Shown here: piece after piece, positions 9,191-18,285 of the stretch
Layout of the letters: the number at the start of each line of letters is the position of its first letter
Numbering within the stretch: the first letter of the stretch is position 1
From: JBBRMW01 sp965246845
GTDB taxonomy: Bacteria > Chloroflexota > Anaerolineae > Aggregatilineales > UBA2796
Direction: 5' to 3'
Assembly (NCBI GenBank): GCA_965246845.1
Contig: CBDFFR010000004.1
Coordinates: forward strand, 62,001 to 126,000
Length of the DNA stretch: 64,000 nucleotides
Notes under the pieces: generated by a model
Databases searched by the model: none
What the model was told of the DNA's origin: nothing
The model's input: the letters and a program-made list of their open reading frames with translations, nothing else
Program-made: the position numbers and the translations under genes

Positions 9191-9805
9191 TTACTCCAGG
9201 TCAGCCGGGCGCGCGTCGATTTGCGCCCAGAATTCGCGAAGATCGAGCGTGAATCCCGGCAACACCGCGCCGCCGTCGAGCATATCTGACGGTCCAAAAA
9301 CAACCCGACGCGGCATTACGGAGTCAGGTTCGAGTGTGAAAACTTCTATATTCCGCGTCGTCGGATAAATATGCCAGACGGCAGACGAGCCGCTGTTCAG
9401 GTACGCGATTGTCTTTGAGCGAATATCACGCGGTTTCTCGCTTTTCGATATGACCTCGATAGCGAGATCAGGCGGATAGAAAACGTCGCGGGATTCGATG
9501 TCTTTGGCATTCGCCCAACTCGTGAAACTTCCATCGGGAATAAGGGCGCTGTCTTCGTTCAGCCGATATTCACCATCGGAAGAGGTGACAACGCCCAGTC
9601 GTCGCGGCAAAACGAAGGCGATGATATACGACATCAATACCACTGCAATGTACGAATTGTATTGACGTGATCCGGCCATTTCATGGTCCTTCGCAATGAT
9701 TTCCCCGTCCAGCAGTTCGGCTTTACGCCCCGCGTATTCCGGGCGTTCGCTGATTTCAAGATATTCTTCGTAGGTATAAGTCCGCGTCAGATCGAGCGTT
9801 TGCAT
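9191..9805 (-). CDS. Uma2 family endonuclease (DUF820), copy 1
   Basis: A 204-residue Uma2 protein, upstream partner of the copy at 8564-9184. The motifs KAELLDGEI, ALIPDGSF and PPDLAIEVIS keep the expected active-site acidic residues. The N-terminus MQTLDLTRTYTYEEYLEIS is shared exactly with the other copy. A minus-strand TATAAT at 9834-9839 about 30 bases upstream could drive both. Function is unknown beyond the nuclease fold. Confidence 0.85.
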   Translation of the reverse strand: MQTLDLTRTYTYEEYLEISERPEYAGRKAELLDGEIIAKDHEMAGSRQYNSYIAVVLMSYIIAFVLPRRLGVVTSSDGEYRLNEDSALIPDGSFTSWANAKDIESRDVFYPPDLAIEVISKSEKPRDIRSKTIAYLNSGSSAVWHIYPTTRNIEVFTLEPDSVMPRRVVFGPSDMLDGGAVLPGFTLDLREFWAQIDARPADLE

Positions 9806-9833
9806 AAATCATTTCCCATCTCACTGTGGTTGA

Positions 9834-9839
9834 TTATAC
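9834..9839 (-). promoter_or_regulatory. Putative -10 element for the tandem Uma2 genes
   Basis: TATAAT on the minus strand, with the expected transcription start roughly 20 bases before the ATG at 9805. No clear -35 box. Confidence 0.4.
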
Positions 9840-9857
9840 TGCGTATCGGGTCGAGCG

Positions 9858-9889
9858 ATCCGGTGTGGGGGCTGTGGCTTGCCCAGCCT
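9858..9889. repeat. Degenerate copy of dispersed C-rich repeat
   Basis: Contains ATCCGGTGTGGGGGC followed by GGCTTGCCCAGCC. It matches in order the right half of the repeats at 35121-35184 and 59684-59749 (CCGGTGTAGGGG... then CTTG/GTGACCGACC). It is intergenic, between the divergent Uma2 and M42 genes. Confidence 0.5.
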
Positions 9890-9979
9890 GCTTTATCGAC
9901 GCGCAATGCTGAATTCGCCACTTTCGCTCGCCTTGCGGATAATTGCCCTGTCACGCCGCTTCAACGCAAAGAACCCGCT

Positions 9980-11038
9980 ATGCTCGATCTGCTTGCGCAC
10001 CTCAGAACGCTCTGTGAACTGGATGGTCCCTCTGGCTACGAAGCCCCGATTCGCGATGCTGTGCGCGCGGCGTGGGAACCCTACGCCGACTCCTTCGAGG
10101 ACGGCAAATTAGGAGACCTGATCGCGCACAAGCACGGGAGCGGACCCGAACCGCGCCGTAAAATATTCCTCTGCGCACATATGGATGAAATCGGGCTGAT
10201 TGTGAAATCCATCGACCGGGGTTTCCTGCGCGTGACGACACTCGGCGGGATCGATGCGCGCACCCTCCCCGGCAAGGCGGTTCGTGTACATGGGCGGCGC
10301 GTGCTGCCCGGCGTGGTCGCGCTGCCCTCGCTCGATGAACGCACCGACCCGGCGCTCTACCCGGTTTTCAACCAGCTTTGGGTCGACCTCGCGCTACCAG
10401 AGGAGGAAGTCCGCGCGCTGGTGCGTCCCGGTGACATGATCGCGCTCGATGTGCCACTCGTCGAACTTGGGGGCGGGCGCGTTGCGGCCAAAGCAATCGA
10501 TGATCGTTCGTGCATCGCTGTCCTGACCGGGCTTTTGGAAGCACTGCAAGGGCGCGCGCATACCTGGGACGTGATCGCCGTCGCCAGCACGCAGGAAGAG
10601 GTTGGTGTGGGCGGCGCGGCACTGGCTGCTTACCAGACCGCGCCGGACCTCGCGATTGCGCTGGATGTGACGTTCGGGCTGCAAGCGGGCGTGACAGCAC
10701 AAATGGGCGGCCATGCCCTCACAGGGGCGGTCCCGGTCTCGCTCGGCGCGAATTTCCACCCGGCGCTATACGACGCCTTACTTGAAGCGGCGGCGCGCGT
10801 TGAAATCGCGACTGTACCTGATCCGCTCCCGATGCACAGCGGCACGGATGCCTGGCCGATTCAGCTCGCGCACGGCGGTATCCCGACCGCGCTGGTCAAT
10901 TTGCCAATCCGCAATATGCACTCTTCTGTCGAAACGGTGGATATGCTCGACATCAAGCGCATCGTGCGGCTGCTCGCGGAGTTCATCTGCGGCCTGACCC
11001 CAGATTTCCTCGACCGCATGAAGTGGGATGACTCATGA
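9980..11038 (+). CDS. M42 family glutamyl/leucyl aminopeptidase
   Basis: A 352-residue di-zinc aminopeptidase of the FrvX/TET family. The likely metal ligands and catalytic residues are all visible: His-67 and Asp-69 (AHMDEIG), Asp-174 (KAIDDR), Glu-206 and Glu-207 (STQEEVG), Asp-229 (ALDVTF) and His-314 (NMHSS). The start is ATG 9980; the open frame extends upstream to 9683 but that part lies over the Uma2 gene and has no family match. Family members form tetrahedral dodecamers that trim peptides. The last four bases overlap the ATG of a degenerate paralogue. Confidence 0.93.
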   Translation: MLDLLAHLRTLCELDGPSGYEAPIRDAVRAAWEPYADSFEDGKLGDLIAHKHGSGPEPRRKIFLCAHMDEIGLIVKSIDRGFLRVTTLGGIDARTLPGKAVRVHGRRVLPGVVALPSLDERTDPALYPVFNQLWVDLALPEEEVRALVRPGDMIALDVPLVELGGGRVAAKAIDDRSCIAVLTGLLEALQGRAHTWDVIAVASTQEEVGVGGAALAAYQTAPDLAIALDVTFGLQAGVTAQMGGHALTGAVPVSLGANFHPALYDALLEAAARVEIATVPDPLPMHSGTDAWPIQLAHGGIPTALVNLPIRNMHSSVETVDMLDIKRIVRLLAEFICGLTPDFLDRMKWDDS

Positions 11039-12063
11039 TTACCGCCGAAACGCTCCGACCTCTCAGCGATGCAATGGCTGTCTCCGGTGCGGAAGGCGAA
11101 ATGCGCAACCTGATCCGCACCGCGCTGCCGGGCGTGGACCTGCAAACAGACCTGCTCGGCAGCCTGACCGCGCACATCCCCGGCATGGGCGACGACCGCC
11201 GCGCGATCATGCTGACTGCACCCATGGACGAAATTGGCTTCATGGTGTCAGGCGTTGGCGACGACGGCCTGATCAGTATGGTCGAGGTCGGCCACCACGA
11301 GGGGCGCTACCTGCCCGCGAGCCGCGTCACGGTCGGCAAGGCGAAGCAGGCGGGCGTGTTTACGTGGGTTCCGATTCACAGGAGCATCAAGCAGACCGCC
11401 GTGCAGGATGCGGACGCCTATCAGGTGGATGTCGGTGCAACGAGCGCGGCGCAGGTGCAGGCGAAGGTCGGTGAGCGGATTGCCTTTGCGAATCAGTTCA
11501 CTGCGATGAGCGAGCAGGTGATACGCGGCAAGGCGCTCGATACGCGCGGCGCGGTCGCGGTCCTGCTTGAATTGCTCGTGCGCGGACCGTTCCCCTTCGA
11601 CCTGTACGCCGTTTTTACCGCGCAGAGCCACATCATGGCGCGCGGGGCGGCGGCAGCGGCGACGCGCATTCAACCCGCGTTCGCCTTGAGCATTGCGGGC
11701 GTCCCCGCATCCGACATCCCGCCCGATCTGGATCTCGAAGAACACGCGCAGCGGGTCGCGCTCGGCGGCGGTCCGGTTCTCAGGTACAAAAACGGACAGG
11801 CTGTCGGTGACGCGCGGATGCTCGCGAGTCTGAACGAGACCGCCGCGCAAAAGGGGATTGCCGTGCAGAGTTGCGTTTTGGGCGGCTGGACGGAAACGGA
11901 AGGATTAGCGACCTCGATTGTGGGCGGTGCGACCCGGTCGGTTGAAATCGCTTATGCCGTACGGCATTTGGGTTCTCCGAATTCGCTGGTCGATCTGCGC
12001 GATCTGAACGGGCTTGCCGATCTGCTGGTGGAGGCGCTGCCCGCATTGGCAAATTCGCCTTAG
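11035..12063 (+). CDS. Degenerate M42 peptidase paralogue (predicted pseudoenzyme)
   Basis: A 342-residue homologue of the preceding gene, joined by ATGA. The fold-defining blocks are kept, but key residues are lost. The first zinc His is Pro-63 (TAPMDEIG). The catalytic Glu pair is replaced by Ser-His (TAQSHIMARGA). The Asp of ALDV becomes Ser-219, and the C-terminal His becomes Gly (RHLGSPN). Asp-65 and Asp-169 remain. The frame is intact and full length, so the protein is maintained although peptidase activity is unlikely. A regulatory or structural subunit of a mixed M42 shell is a reasonable inference. Confidence 0.82.
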   Translation: MITAETLRPLSDAMAVSGAEGEMRNLIRTALPGVDLQTDLLGSLTAHIPGMGDDRRAIMLTAPMDEIGFMVSGVGDDGLISMVEVGHHEGRYLPASRVTVGKAKQAGVFTWVPIHRSIKQTAVQDADAYQVDVGATSAAQVQAKVGERIAFANQFTAMSEQVIRGKALDTRGAVAVLLELLVRGPFPFDLYAVFTAQSHIMARGAAAAATRIQPAFALSIAGVPASDIPPDLDLEEHAQRVALGGGPVLRYKNGQAVGDARMLASLNETAAQKGIAVQSCVLGGWTETEGLATSIVGGATRSVEIAYAVRHLGSPNSLVDLRDLNGLADLLVEALPALANSP

Positions 12064-12090
12064 GGTTCGGATTCACTCGACCCGCCTGTA

Positions 12091-12120
12091 TCCGGTGCAG
12101 GGGTTGCGGCTTGCCCGACC
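12091..12120. repeat. Degenerate copy of dispersed C-rich repeat
   Basis: TCCGGTGCAGGGG followed by GCGGCTTGCCCGACC, in the 70-base gap between two convergent genes. Same order of elements as the copies at 9858-9889 and 59684-59749. Confidence 0.5.
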
Positions 12121-12133
12121 TGGTACGTCGCGA

Positions 12134-13087
12134 TCAACGTGACGCCGACACCTGCGCCGCCCATGCTTCGCACGCTTCGTTGATGAGCGCGCACCGGAAA
12201 AACGGGAGCAATCGCGCCGTATATTCGGATTCGCCCACGATATTCAGGTAGCCACCATGATCCGCATTTGGCACGACATAGAGCGCGACCCGTGCCTGCG
12301 GGTCCTTCGCATGTATTGCTGCAAGCTGCGCCTGCGCCCCATAGAGGCTGCGTTCCAGCGAACCATACATGAGCAGGATTGGGCGCGGCGGGACATTCAC
12401 AATCGCGGCCAGCGGGTCGAGCGCGTGCGGATCGCGCCCGGTGATCGCACGATAGGTCAATTGTCCACCCAAACCGATCATCCATTCAAAGTACGTACTG
12501 CCCTGCGAAAGCCCGGTCACGCTATCCCAGCGCTCGAAGCCTCCCGCCGTGAGCAGCGCGGCGACATCCGGGCGACGTGCCGCCGCGAGTGTGGACGCCA
12601 CGCCCGCCGCCGAGAAACCATACAGCGCATACTTCGTGCCGGGTAGAATCGGGAGGTTATCCGGGTTGCGGGCGAGGTAATCCAGCACCGCGCCGATGTC
12701 TTCACTCTCTTGCAGGCCAATCGTGAGTGGCTTGTCGAGGCAGCGCGGTCCGTCCCATGTGACGCCACCAAATCCGGCACGGACCAGCGGCGCGAGGTCG
12801 GGCAGCGATCCATAACGCGACCCGGTTGCCGTCGGCGAAAGGATAATCTCCGGCAGGCGACCGGACATGAACCACCCGCGTGCAACGCCATTCGCCAGTG
12901 GAATACGGATTTCCTGCGCGGTCAAACCCATTTCCGAAGGCATGGGACCCGCCGGACCGCATACATTGCCCAATAGAAGCGCAGCGATGAAGTTCGCTCC
13001 GATGCCCATCGGCAGGATCACGCCGATGATGACAGCCGCAAGCATCGCGACGCAAACTATAAGACGAATCAAACGTCGCCGCTGCAT
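12134..13087 (-). CDS. Membrane-anchored alpha/beta hydrolase
   Basis: A 317-residue protein with an N-terminal membrane segment (about residues 5-40) and an alpha/beta-hydrolase domain. The nucleophile elbow is GFSAAG and the C-terminal catalytic His is in PNADHGGY; the acid is probably in the YGSLE region. I chose ATG 13087 because AAGGAAA lies about 7 bases upstream and a TATAAT box is at 13125-13130 on the minus strand; the frame itself opens at 13135. The substrate is unknown. It converges on the M42 pair. Confidence 0.75.
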   Translation of the reverse strand: MQRRRLIRLIVCVAMLAAVIIGVILPMGIGANFIAALLLGNVCGPAGPMPSEMGLTAQEIRIPLANGVARGWFMSGRLPEIILSPTATGSRYGSLPDLAPLVRAGFGGVTWDGPRCLDKPLTIGLQESEDIGAVLDYLARNPDNLPILPGTKYALYGFSAAGVASTLAAARRPDVAALLTAGGFERWDSVTGLSQGSTYFEWMIGLGGQLTYRAITGRDPHALDPLAAIVNVPPRPILLMYGSLERSLYGAQAQLAAIHAKDPQARVALYVVPNADHGGYLNIVGESEYTARLLPFFRCALINEACEAWAAQVSASR

Positions 13088-13124
13088 CGCGCATTTCCTT
13101 TTGGTTGGAACGGAGTTCACGCGG

Positions 13125-13174
13125 ATTATAATCACATTCTAATCGCGTGCGTTCCTCAAGGATTCCTTTATAAT
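13125..13174. promoter_or_regulatory. Divergent -10 elements between hydrolase and histidine kinase genes
   Basis: TATAAT occurs on the minus strand at 13125-13130, facing the hydrolase gene, and on the plus strand at 13169-13174, facing the kinase gene. Each is 30-40 bases before its start codon. -35 boxes are not obvious. Confidence 0.45.
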
Positions 13175-13203
13175 CGTTCCATGTCCTGCAAAGGGTTTCT
13201 GTC

Positions 13204-15699
13204 GTGAACGTCAATGATCTCGTTCATCCTGTCGCAGTGCTTATTGTATTCGCTACCATCGGGGTAGTGGGGGTGCTGCTTGCGCGAGCCGCGCGCCGCG
13301 AGCGCGCGGAGCAAAACCCGCTGCTTGCGTTCAGCGCGCGGCAGCGCGAACTTTTGGATGCGATGCCCGAAGCGGCGATCCTGCTGGATGAACAGTTTGT
13401 AATTGTGGAGTGGAACCACGCCGCCGAGAACATCTATGGCTACGCTCGCGCGGAAGCCGTCGGGTGCAAGGTCAAACAACTGCTCGCGGAACTGCCCGGC
13501 TCGATGCGGCCAGATCACTCCAAAGCCGGGTATGTCGAAGGCGCGACCTGGCATGGCCGCTTTACCTGCCACGACAAAGCGGGCAAGCGGCTCGTTATCG
13601 AAGGCGCGACGTCGGTTATTTGCAACCGCGAGCGGCAGCCTATCGGCTATTTCGCCATCGACCGCGACATCACCGAACAATCGCAGCTTGAAGAGCAATT
13701 CGTGCATCAAGCGACGCTCCTTAGCGCTGTGCAGGATGCGCTAATCGCGGTAGACCGTACCTTCCATGTCACCGAATGGAACCGCGCTGCGGAACTGCTC
13801 TACGAATATTCTTCTGCGGAAGCGGTCGGCCAGCCGATGACGACGCTGCTACATACGACGCTCCAGGATGGCGGCAGGGGACAGACCAACTGGAAACTGG
13901 ATGAGGTCGGCGGCTGGCAGGGTCGTTTGATTCACTATACGCGCAGCGGAAAAGAAGTCGTCGTCTCCTCCACCATTTCGCATCTTTACGATGAACAGGG
14001 CAACCTGACCGGGTTTCTGTGCGTGGACCGCGACATGACTGACCGCGCAGCTATCGAGCGCGCACTCGCCACGCAGAACGGCTACCTTGATGCGCTCAAC
14101 AACACCACGCTGGCGCTGATCAACCGTCTGGACCTCGAAGAATTGCTGCAAACCATCCTGGATCGCGCGGGATCACTGGTCGACTCTAAAGACTCGTCGC
14201 TGTATCTGCTCGACCCGAACACCAATGAGATGACGGTGCGCGTCGGGTTGGGCTATTGCCGCCGCTTTGCAGGTCGCAAATCGACCTTCGGCAAGGGGAT
14301 TTCTGGTTGGGTTTGGGAAAATGGACGGACGCGGCACATCGACGATTATGCGCAATGGGAAGGGCGCTCGCTGGAGCCAGAGATGAACGTCTTACACAGC
14401 GTCATCGCGCTGCCGATCCACAGCAGCGGCGGGCGTGTGACGGGCGTGCTATGCCTCAGCCACCTGGATCGGCGCATCTTTGGCGCGCAGGACGAGCAAA
14501 TCCTGACGCGCTTCGCGGAGCTGGCTTCAATCGCCATCGACAACGCGCAGTTGTTCCGCGCGGCGCAGCAGGAACTCGCCGAACGCGCCCGCGCCGAAGC
14601 AAAACTCACTGAATTGAACCTCGATCTGGAGCAGCGCGTCGCGCTCCGCACCAATGAACTGCGCGACCAGCAGGCACAGCTTCTGGCCGTCCTCGACGCG
14701 ATGGGCGAAGGCGTTGCCTATACGGAAAAGAACATCATCCGCTTCACCAACCGCGCGATGGCTGAACTGACCGGGCGCAGCGTCGGCGAATTGATCAACC
14801 ATCCGCGCAGTATTTTCCTCAATGAAGGGCAGCTTGCGCGTAAGTGGACGCAGGGTAAACTGGCTGGCTATCCCACCACCCTGCAAGCAGAAAGCATGAT
14901 CCGCCGCAAAAATGGGACGGAATTCGAGGCCGCGCTTACGCTCACACACCTCGACCCGGACGAGACGGCGGGCGGCATCGATGTGCTGGTCGTGCGCGAC
15001 ATCACCGAAGAAAAACAGCTCGAAGAACAGAAATCCAAATTCATCGCCAACGCCTCACACGAACTCCGAACGCCGCTTACCAACCTCAAGACGCGGCTTT
15101 ACTTGCTGCGCCGCCAGCCCGAACGGTCGCAGGAACACCTCGGCGTGATCGAGCGCGTGACCGGGCGCATGGCGCAGCTTGTCGATGACTTGCTGGATGT
15201 GACCCGCTTCGAGCGTGGCGCGATCCACCTCGCGGAACAGGTCGTGACTTTGCAGGGCATCGTGCGCGATGTGGTCGAGACGCAGCGCCCGGAAGCCGCA
15301 CGCAAGCAAATCGCGCTTACGCTCGAAATGCAGCCGGAGCCAGTGCGCGTGATCGGGGACGCCGACCGTCTGACGCAAGTGATGGTAAATCTGGTGATCA
15401 ATGCTGTGAATTACACACCCGATAGCGGTAGCATTTTGATTTGCCTGAACATCGAGGCCAACCTCGCGCAAGTCCGTATCATCGATACCGGGATGGGAAT
15501 CGGACCAGAACACCTGCGTCGTATTTTCGAGCCGTTCTTCCGCGCGAGCGAGGGCGCAGTGCGCGGGACGGGTCTCGGTCTCTCCATTTCACGCGAAATT
15601 GCACGGTTGCACGGTGGCGACATCGTGGTTCATAGCGAGGTCTCGAAAGGCAGTACATTCATATTGAGCCTGCCGCTCGCGATCCCGGAGCGCGCGTAG
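13204..15699 (+). CDS. PAS/GAF sensor histidine kinase
   Basis: An 831-residue hybrid-domain sensor kinase. After one N-terminal membrane segment come two PAS domains (about 40-165 and 170-290), a GAF domain (300-460), a coiled-coil linker, a third PAS (500-605), HisKA and HATPase. The phospho-acceptor His-619 is in NASHELRTPL. The ATP site shows NAVNYTP (N box), DTGMGIG (G1) and GTGLGLS (G2). The GTG start at 13204 has AAGGG 8 bases upstream. No response regulator is adjacent, so the cognate regulator is elsewhere. The signal is unknown. Confidence 0.93.
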   Translation: MNVNDLVHPVAVLIVFATIGVVGVLLARAARRERAEQNPLLAFSARQRELLDAMPEAAILLDEQFVIVEWNHAAENIYGYARAEAVGCKVKQLLAELPGSMRPDHSKAGYVEGATWHGRFTCHDKAGKRLVIEGATSVICNRERQPIGYFAIDRDITEQSQLEEQFVHQATLLSAVQDALIAVDRTFHVTEWNRAAELLYEYSSAEAVGQPMTTLLHTTLQDGGRGQTNWKLDEVGGWQGRLIHYTRSGKEVVVSSTISHLYDEQGNLTGFLCVDRDMTDRAAIERALATQNGYLDALNNTTLALINRLDLEELLQTILDRAGSLVDSKDSSLYLLDPNTNEMTVRVGLGYCRRFAGRKSTFGKGISGWVWENGRTRHIDDYAQWEGRSLEPEMNVLHSVIALPIHSSGGRVTGVLCLSHLDRRIFGAQDEQILTRFAELASIAIDNAQLFRAAQQELAERARAEAKLTELNLDLEQRVALRTNELRDQQAQLLAVLDAMGEGVAYTEKNIIRFTNRAMAELTGRSVGELINHPRSIFLNEGQLARKWTQGKLAGYPTTLQAESMIRRKNGTEFEAALTLTHLDPDETAGGIDVLVVRDITEEKQLEEQKSKFIANASHELRTPLTNLKTRLYLLRRQPERSQEHLGVIERVTGRMAQLVDDLLDVTRFERGAIHLAEQVVTLQGIVRDVVETQRPEAARKQIALTLEMQPEPVRVIGDADRLTQVMVNLVINAVNYTPDSGSILICLNIEANLAQVRIIDTGMGIGPEHLRRIFEPFFRASEGAVRGTGLGLSISREIARLHGGDIVVHSEVSKGSTFILSLPLAIPERA

Positions 15700-15750
15700 T
15701 TCAGAGGCGCTGGTATGCTGTAACGGCGACCGTTAAGTCCGCCCGGTACG

Positions 15751-15790
15751 CTGCTGGTTGGGGAAGGAGTCGCGGCCTGCCCGCCCTATC
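15751..15790. repeat. Very degenerate copy of dispersed C-rich repeat
   Basis: GGTTGGGGAAGGAGTCGCGG followed by CCTGCCCGCCC. It has the same arrangement as the other copies but is poorly conserved; it lies in the 168-base gap before the deacylase gene. Weak support. Confidence 0.3.
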
Positions 15791-15867
15791 TTCGCCCGAT
15801 CCCGCACCTTGCCAACGCGAACCGCTGGTCTATACTTGCGACACTGAACTCATTGGAAAGCGTCCTC

Positions 15868-16917
15868 GTGATCGATCCCGTTGAACTCCTCGCTGGCCTC
15901 GTCCGGCAGGTCTCCTATTCCACACAGGAAGAAACCGCCGTCCGCTATCTCGTCGCGCAGATGGATGCGCTCGGCTATGACCGCGCCTTCCGTGACGAGG
16001 CCGGAAACGCCGTCGGGATCATCGGCGACGGACCGCGTGAGATCGTCCTGCTCGGCCATATCGATACCGTGCCGGGCGTAATCCCGGTGGAAATCCGCGA
16101 CGGCAACATTTACGGGCGCGGCACGGTGGACGCGAAAGGACCACTCGCGACCTTCGTTTGCGGCGCGGCACAGGTGGGCAAAATCCCCGGCTGGCGCGTG
16201 GTCGTCGTCGGCGCGGTCGAAGAGGAATACGCAACGAGCAAGGGGGCGCGTTATGCCGCGACGCAATATCGCCCCGAAATGTGCATCATCGGGGAGCCGA
16301 GCAATTGGGACCGCATCACGCTTGGTTACAAGGGCCGCATCCTCGTTGATTACACGCAGGTTCGTCCACTCAGCCACACCGCGCGCCCGGAGCCAAACGC
16401 GCTGGAGCAAGCCGTCGATTTCTGGAATGCGGCGCGGGCATGGTCCGCATTGCAAAACAACGGACGCGAGCGTGCCTTCGATCAGGTCATGCCATCGCTG
16501 CGCGCGATCCACTCAAAGGATGACGGCTTCCACGAAACCGCCGAGATGACGTTCGCGTTCCGGCTGCCACTCGATATTCCGCCGCAGCACGTGAAGGACG
16601 CGCTTGCGCCATTGTCAGGTTCCGGGCGACTCGCCTTTCGCGGTGAGGAAGTTGCGTATCGCAGCGAGAAGAATACGCCGCTCGCGCGCTTGTTTCTGAA
16701 CGCGATCCGCGACGCAGGCGGCAAGCCCAATTATGTCTATAAAACCGGAACCAGCGATATGAATGTCGTCGGTCCAGCGTGGGGTTGCCCGACGGTCGCC
16801 TATGGTCCCGGCGACTCGGCGCTCGACCACACCCCGGAAGAACATCTGGCCGTCGCGGATTATCACACAGCGATTGCGGTTATCGGCGGGGTGCTACGCG
16901 GACTGAGCGATTTGTAA
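15868..16917 (+). CDS. LysK-like M20 deacylase ([LysW]-lysine/ornithine hydrolase type)
   Basis: A 349-residue M20 zinc hydrolase. Metal-binding blocks are GHIDTVPG (His and Asp), GRGTVDAKGPL (bridging Asp), VEEEYATSKG (catalytic Glu pair) and a final DHTPEEHL. The segment EPSNWDRITLGYKGRI is characteristic of LysK, which releases lysine or ornithine from the LysW carrier; ArgE-like N-acetylornithine deacetylase is the main alternative. I prefer GTG 15868, with GGAAAG 8 bases upstream, over TTG 15853. No LysW or other lys/arg genes are nearby. TATACT at about 15831 may be the -10 box. Confidence 0.82.
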   Translation: MIDPVELLAGLVRQVSYSTQEETAVRYLVAQMDALGYDRAFRDEAGNAVGIIGDGPREIVLLGHIDTVPGVIPVEIRDGNIYGRGTVDAKGPLATFVCGAAQVGKIPGWRVVVVGAVEEEYATSKGARYAATQYRPEMCIIGEPSNWDRITLGYKGRILVDYTQVRPLSHTARPEPNALEQAVDFWNAARAWSALQNNGRERAFDQVMPSLRAIHSKDDGFHETAEMTFAFRLPLDIPPQHVKDALAPLSGSGRLAFRGEEVAYRSEKNTPLARLFLNAIRDAGGKPNYVYKTGTSDMNVVGPAWGCPTVAYGPGDSALDHTPEEHLAVADYHTAIAVIGGVLRGLSDL

Positions 16918-16918
16918 C

Positions 16919-18175
16919 ATGCCGGAACACGTTCAGGTCGCAATCATCGGCGCGGGCGCGGCGGGGCTGATGGCCGCTATTTTCGCTGCGCGCAACGCAC
17001 CACCCGGCACACATATCGTCGCGCTGGATGGCGCGGAGAAGATCGGCGCGAAGATTCTGGTGGCGGGCGGCGGGCGCTGCAATGTCACGCACGATGAAGT
17101 CAACGCGGAGTCCTATGCGGGTGGGTCGCGCAATGCGATCCGCAAGGTCCTCAAGCGCTTCGATGTGCCGCAGACGGTCGCCTTTTTCGAGGAAATTGGC
17201 GTGACACTCAAGCGGGAGCCGACCGGGAAGCTGTTCCCGACGACCGACAAGGCGCGGACCGTCCTCGATGCGCTGCTGAACGCCGCGACCATTGCCGGAG
17301 CCGAACTGCGCCACCCAGCGCGTGTCGACAGGCTGCACAAATGCGAAAGCGGGTTTGAATTAAGCGGCGCCTGGGAGACGCTCACCGCCGACCGCGTGAT
17401 CATCGCGACAGGCGGGCGCAGCCTGCCGAAAACCGGCTCGGATGGCGGCGGCTTTCGGCTCGCGCAAGGGCTAGGGCATACCCTCACGGATCCGATCTTT
17501 CCAGCGCTCGTACCGCTGCTGCTCCCGGCGGGTCATTACCTGACGGCCTTGAGCGGTATCGCAATCGAGGCCGAACTGACGCTCGTAAGCGGGACTGGAC
17601 GCGCGCTCACCAGTTTCACCAACAGCGTGCTTTTCACGCATTTCGGGCTTTCCGGTCCGGGCGCGCTCGATATGAGCCGCTACTACACAGAAGCGAAGCG
17701 GAACGACCCCGGCGCGGCCTTGCATATCAATTTCCTGCCGGGGCGCGACACGGTACTCGAACAGGACCTGATTGCGCTCGGTACGGTGACGCTCTTGCGT
17801 TATCTGGCCGGGTCGCTGCCGGATCGCCTTGCGCGGGCGCTCTGCGAACAGGCCGGGGTCCCGCCGACGCTCACTGGGGACCGCCTGAACAAGGACAAAC
17901 GCCGCGCGCTCGTGCAAACGCTCACCGCGTCGGCGCTCCCGATTACCGGAGATCGCGGCTTCAACTACGCGGAAGTCACAGCGGGCGGCGTTCCGCTCAC
18001 TGAAATTCATCTGGAGCATATGGAGTCGCGCGTCGCGCCGGGGCTGTATCTCTGTGGCGAGATCTGCGATGTTGATGGGCGCATCGGCGGTTATAACTTT
18101 CAGTGGGCATGGGCAAGCGGGTATGTTGCGGGATCGAGCGCGGGCGCAATTAGTCAGGCTACTAGCAGATTTTGA
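16919..18175 (+). CDS. HI0933/YhiN-like FAD-dependent flavoprotein
   Basis: A 418-residue flavoprotein with an N-terminal dinucleotide-binding motif, IIGAGAAGLMAA, and the family signature KILVAGGGRCNVTH. The C-terminus closes the FAD site with LCGEICDVDGRIGGYNFQWA. Family members (HI0933, YhiN, BaiN-like) are predicted NAD(P)/FAD oxidoreductases with mostly unknown substrates. It starts 1 base after the LysK-like gene's stop, so co-transcription is likely, though a metabolic link is not evident. Confidence 0.9.
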   Translation: MPEHVQVAIIGAGAAGLMAAIFAARNAPPGTHIVALDGAEKIGAKILVAGGGRCNVTHDEVNAESYAGGSRNAIRKVLKRFDVPQTVAFFEEIGVTLKREPTGKLFPTTDKARTVLDALLNAATIAGAELRHPARVDRLHKCESGFELSGAWETLTADRVIIATGGRSLPKTGSDGGGFRLAQGLGHTLTDPIFPALVPLLLPAGHYLTALSGIAIEAELTLVSGTGRALTSFTNSVLFTHFGLSGPGALDMSRYYTEAKRNDPGAALHINFLPGRDTVLEQDLIALGTVTLLRYLAGSLPDRLARALCEQAGVPPTLTGDRLNKDKRRALVQTLTASALPITGDRGFNYAEVTAGGVPLTEIHLEHMESRVAPGLYLCGEICDVDGRIGGYNFQWAWASGYVAGSSAGAISQATSRF

Positions 18176-18243
18176 ATTTTCCCAGAATCGACCGTATAAG
18201 GCGGCTCTTTTATAAACATAACATTAATAGGTCGAAAGGGCGC

Positions 18244-18271
18244 TTTACATTGTTAGGACATCTGATAAGAT
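18244..18271 (+). promoter_or_regulatory. Putative sigma-70-type promoter of the BTAD regulator gene
   Basis: TTTACA at 18244-18249, a 16-base spacer, then TAAGAT at 18266-18271, in an AT-rich gap. A start near 18278 would leave only about 8 bases before the GTG at 18286. Confidence 0.45.
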
Positions 18272-18285
18272 GAAAGTATCCCCAT

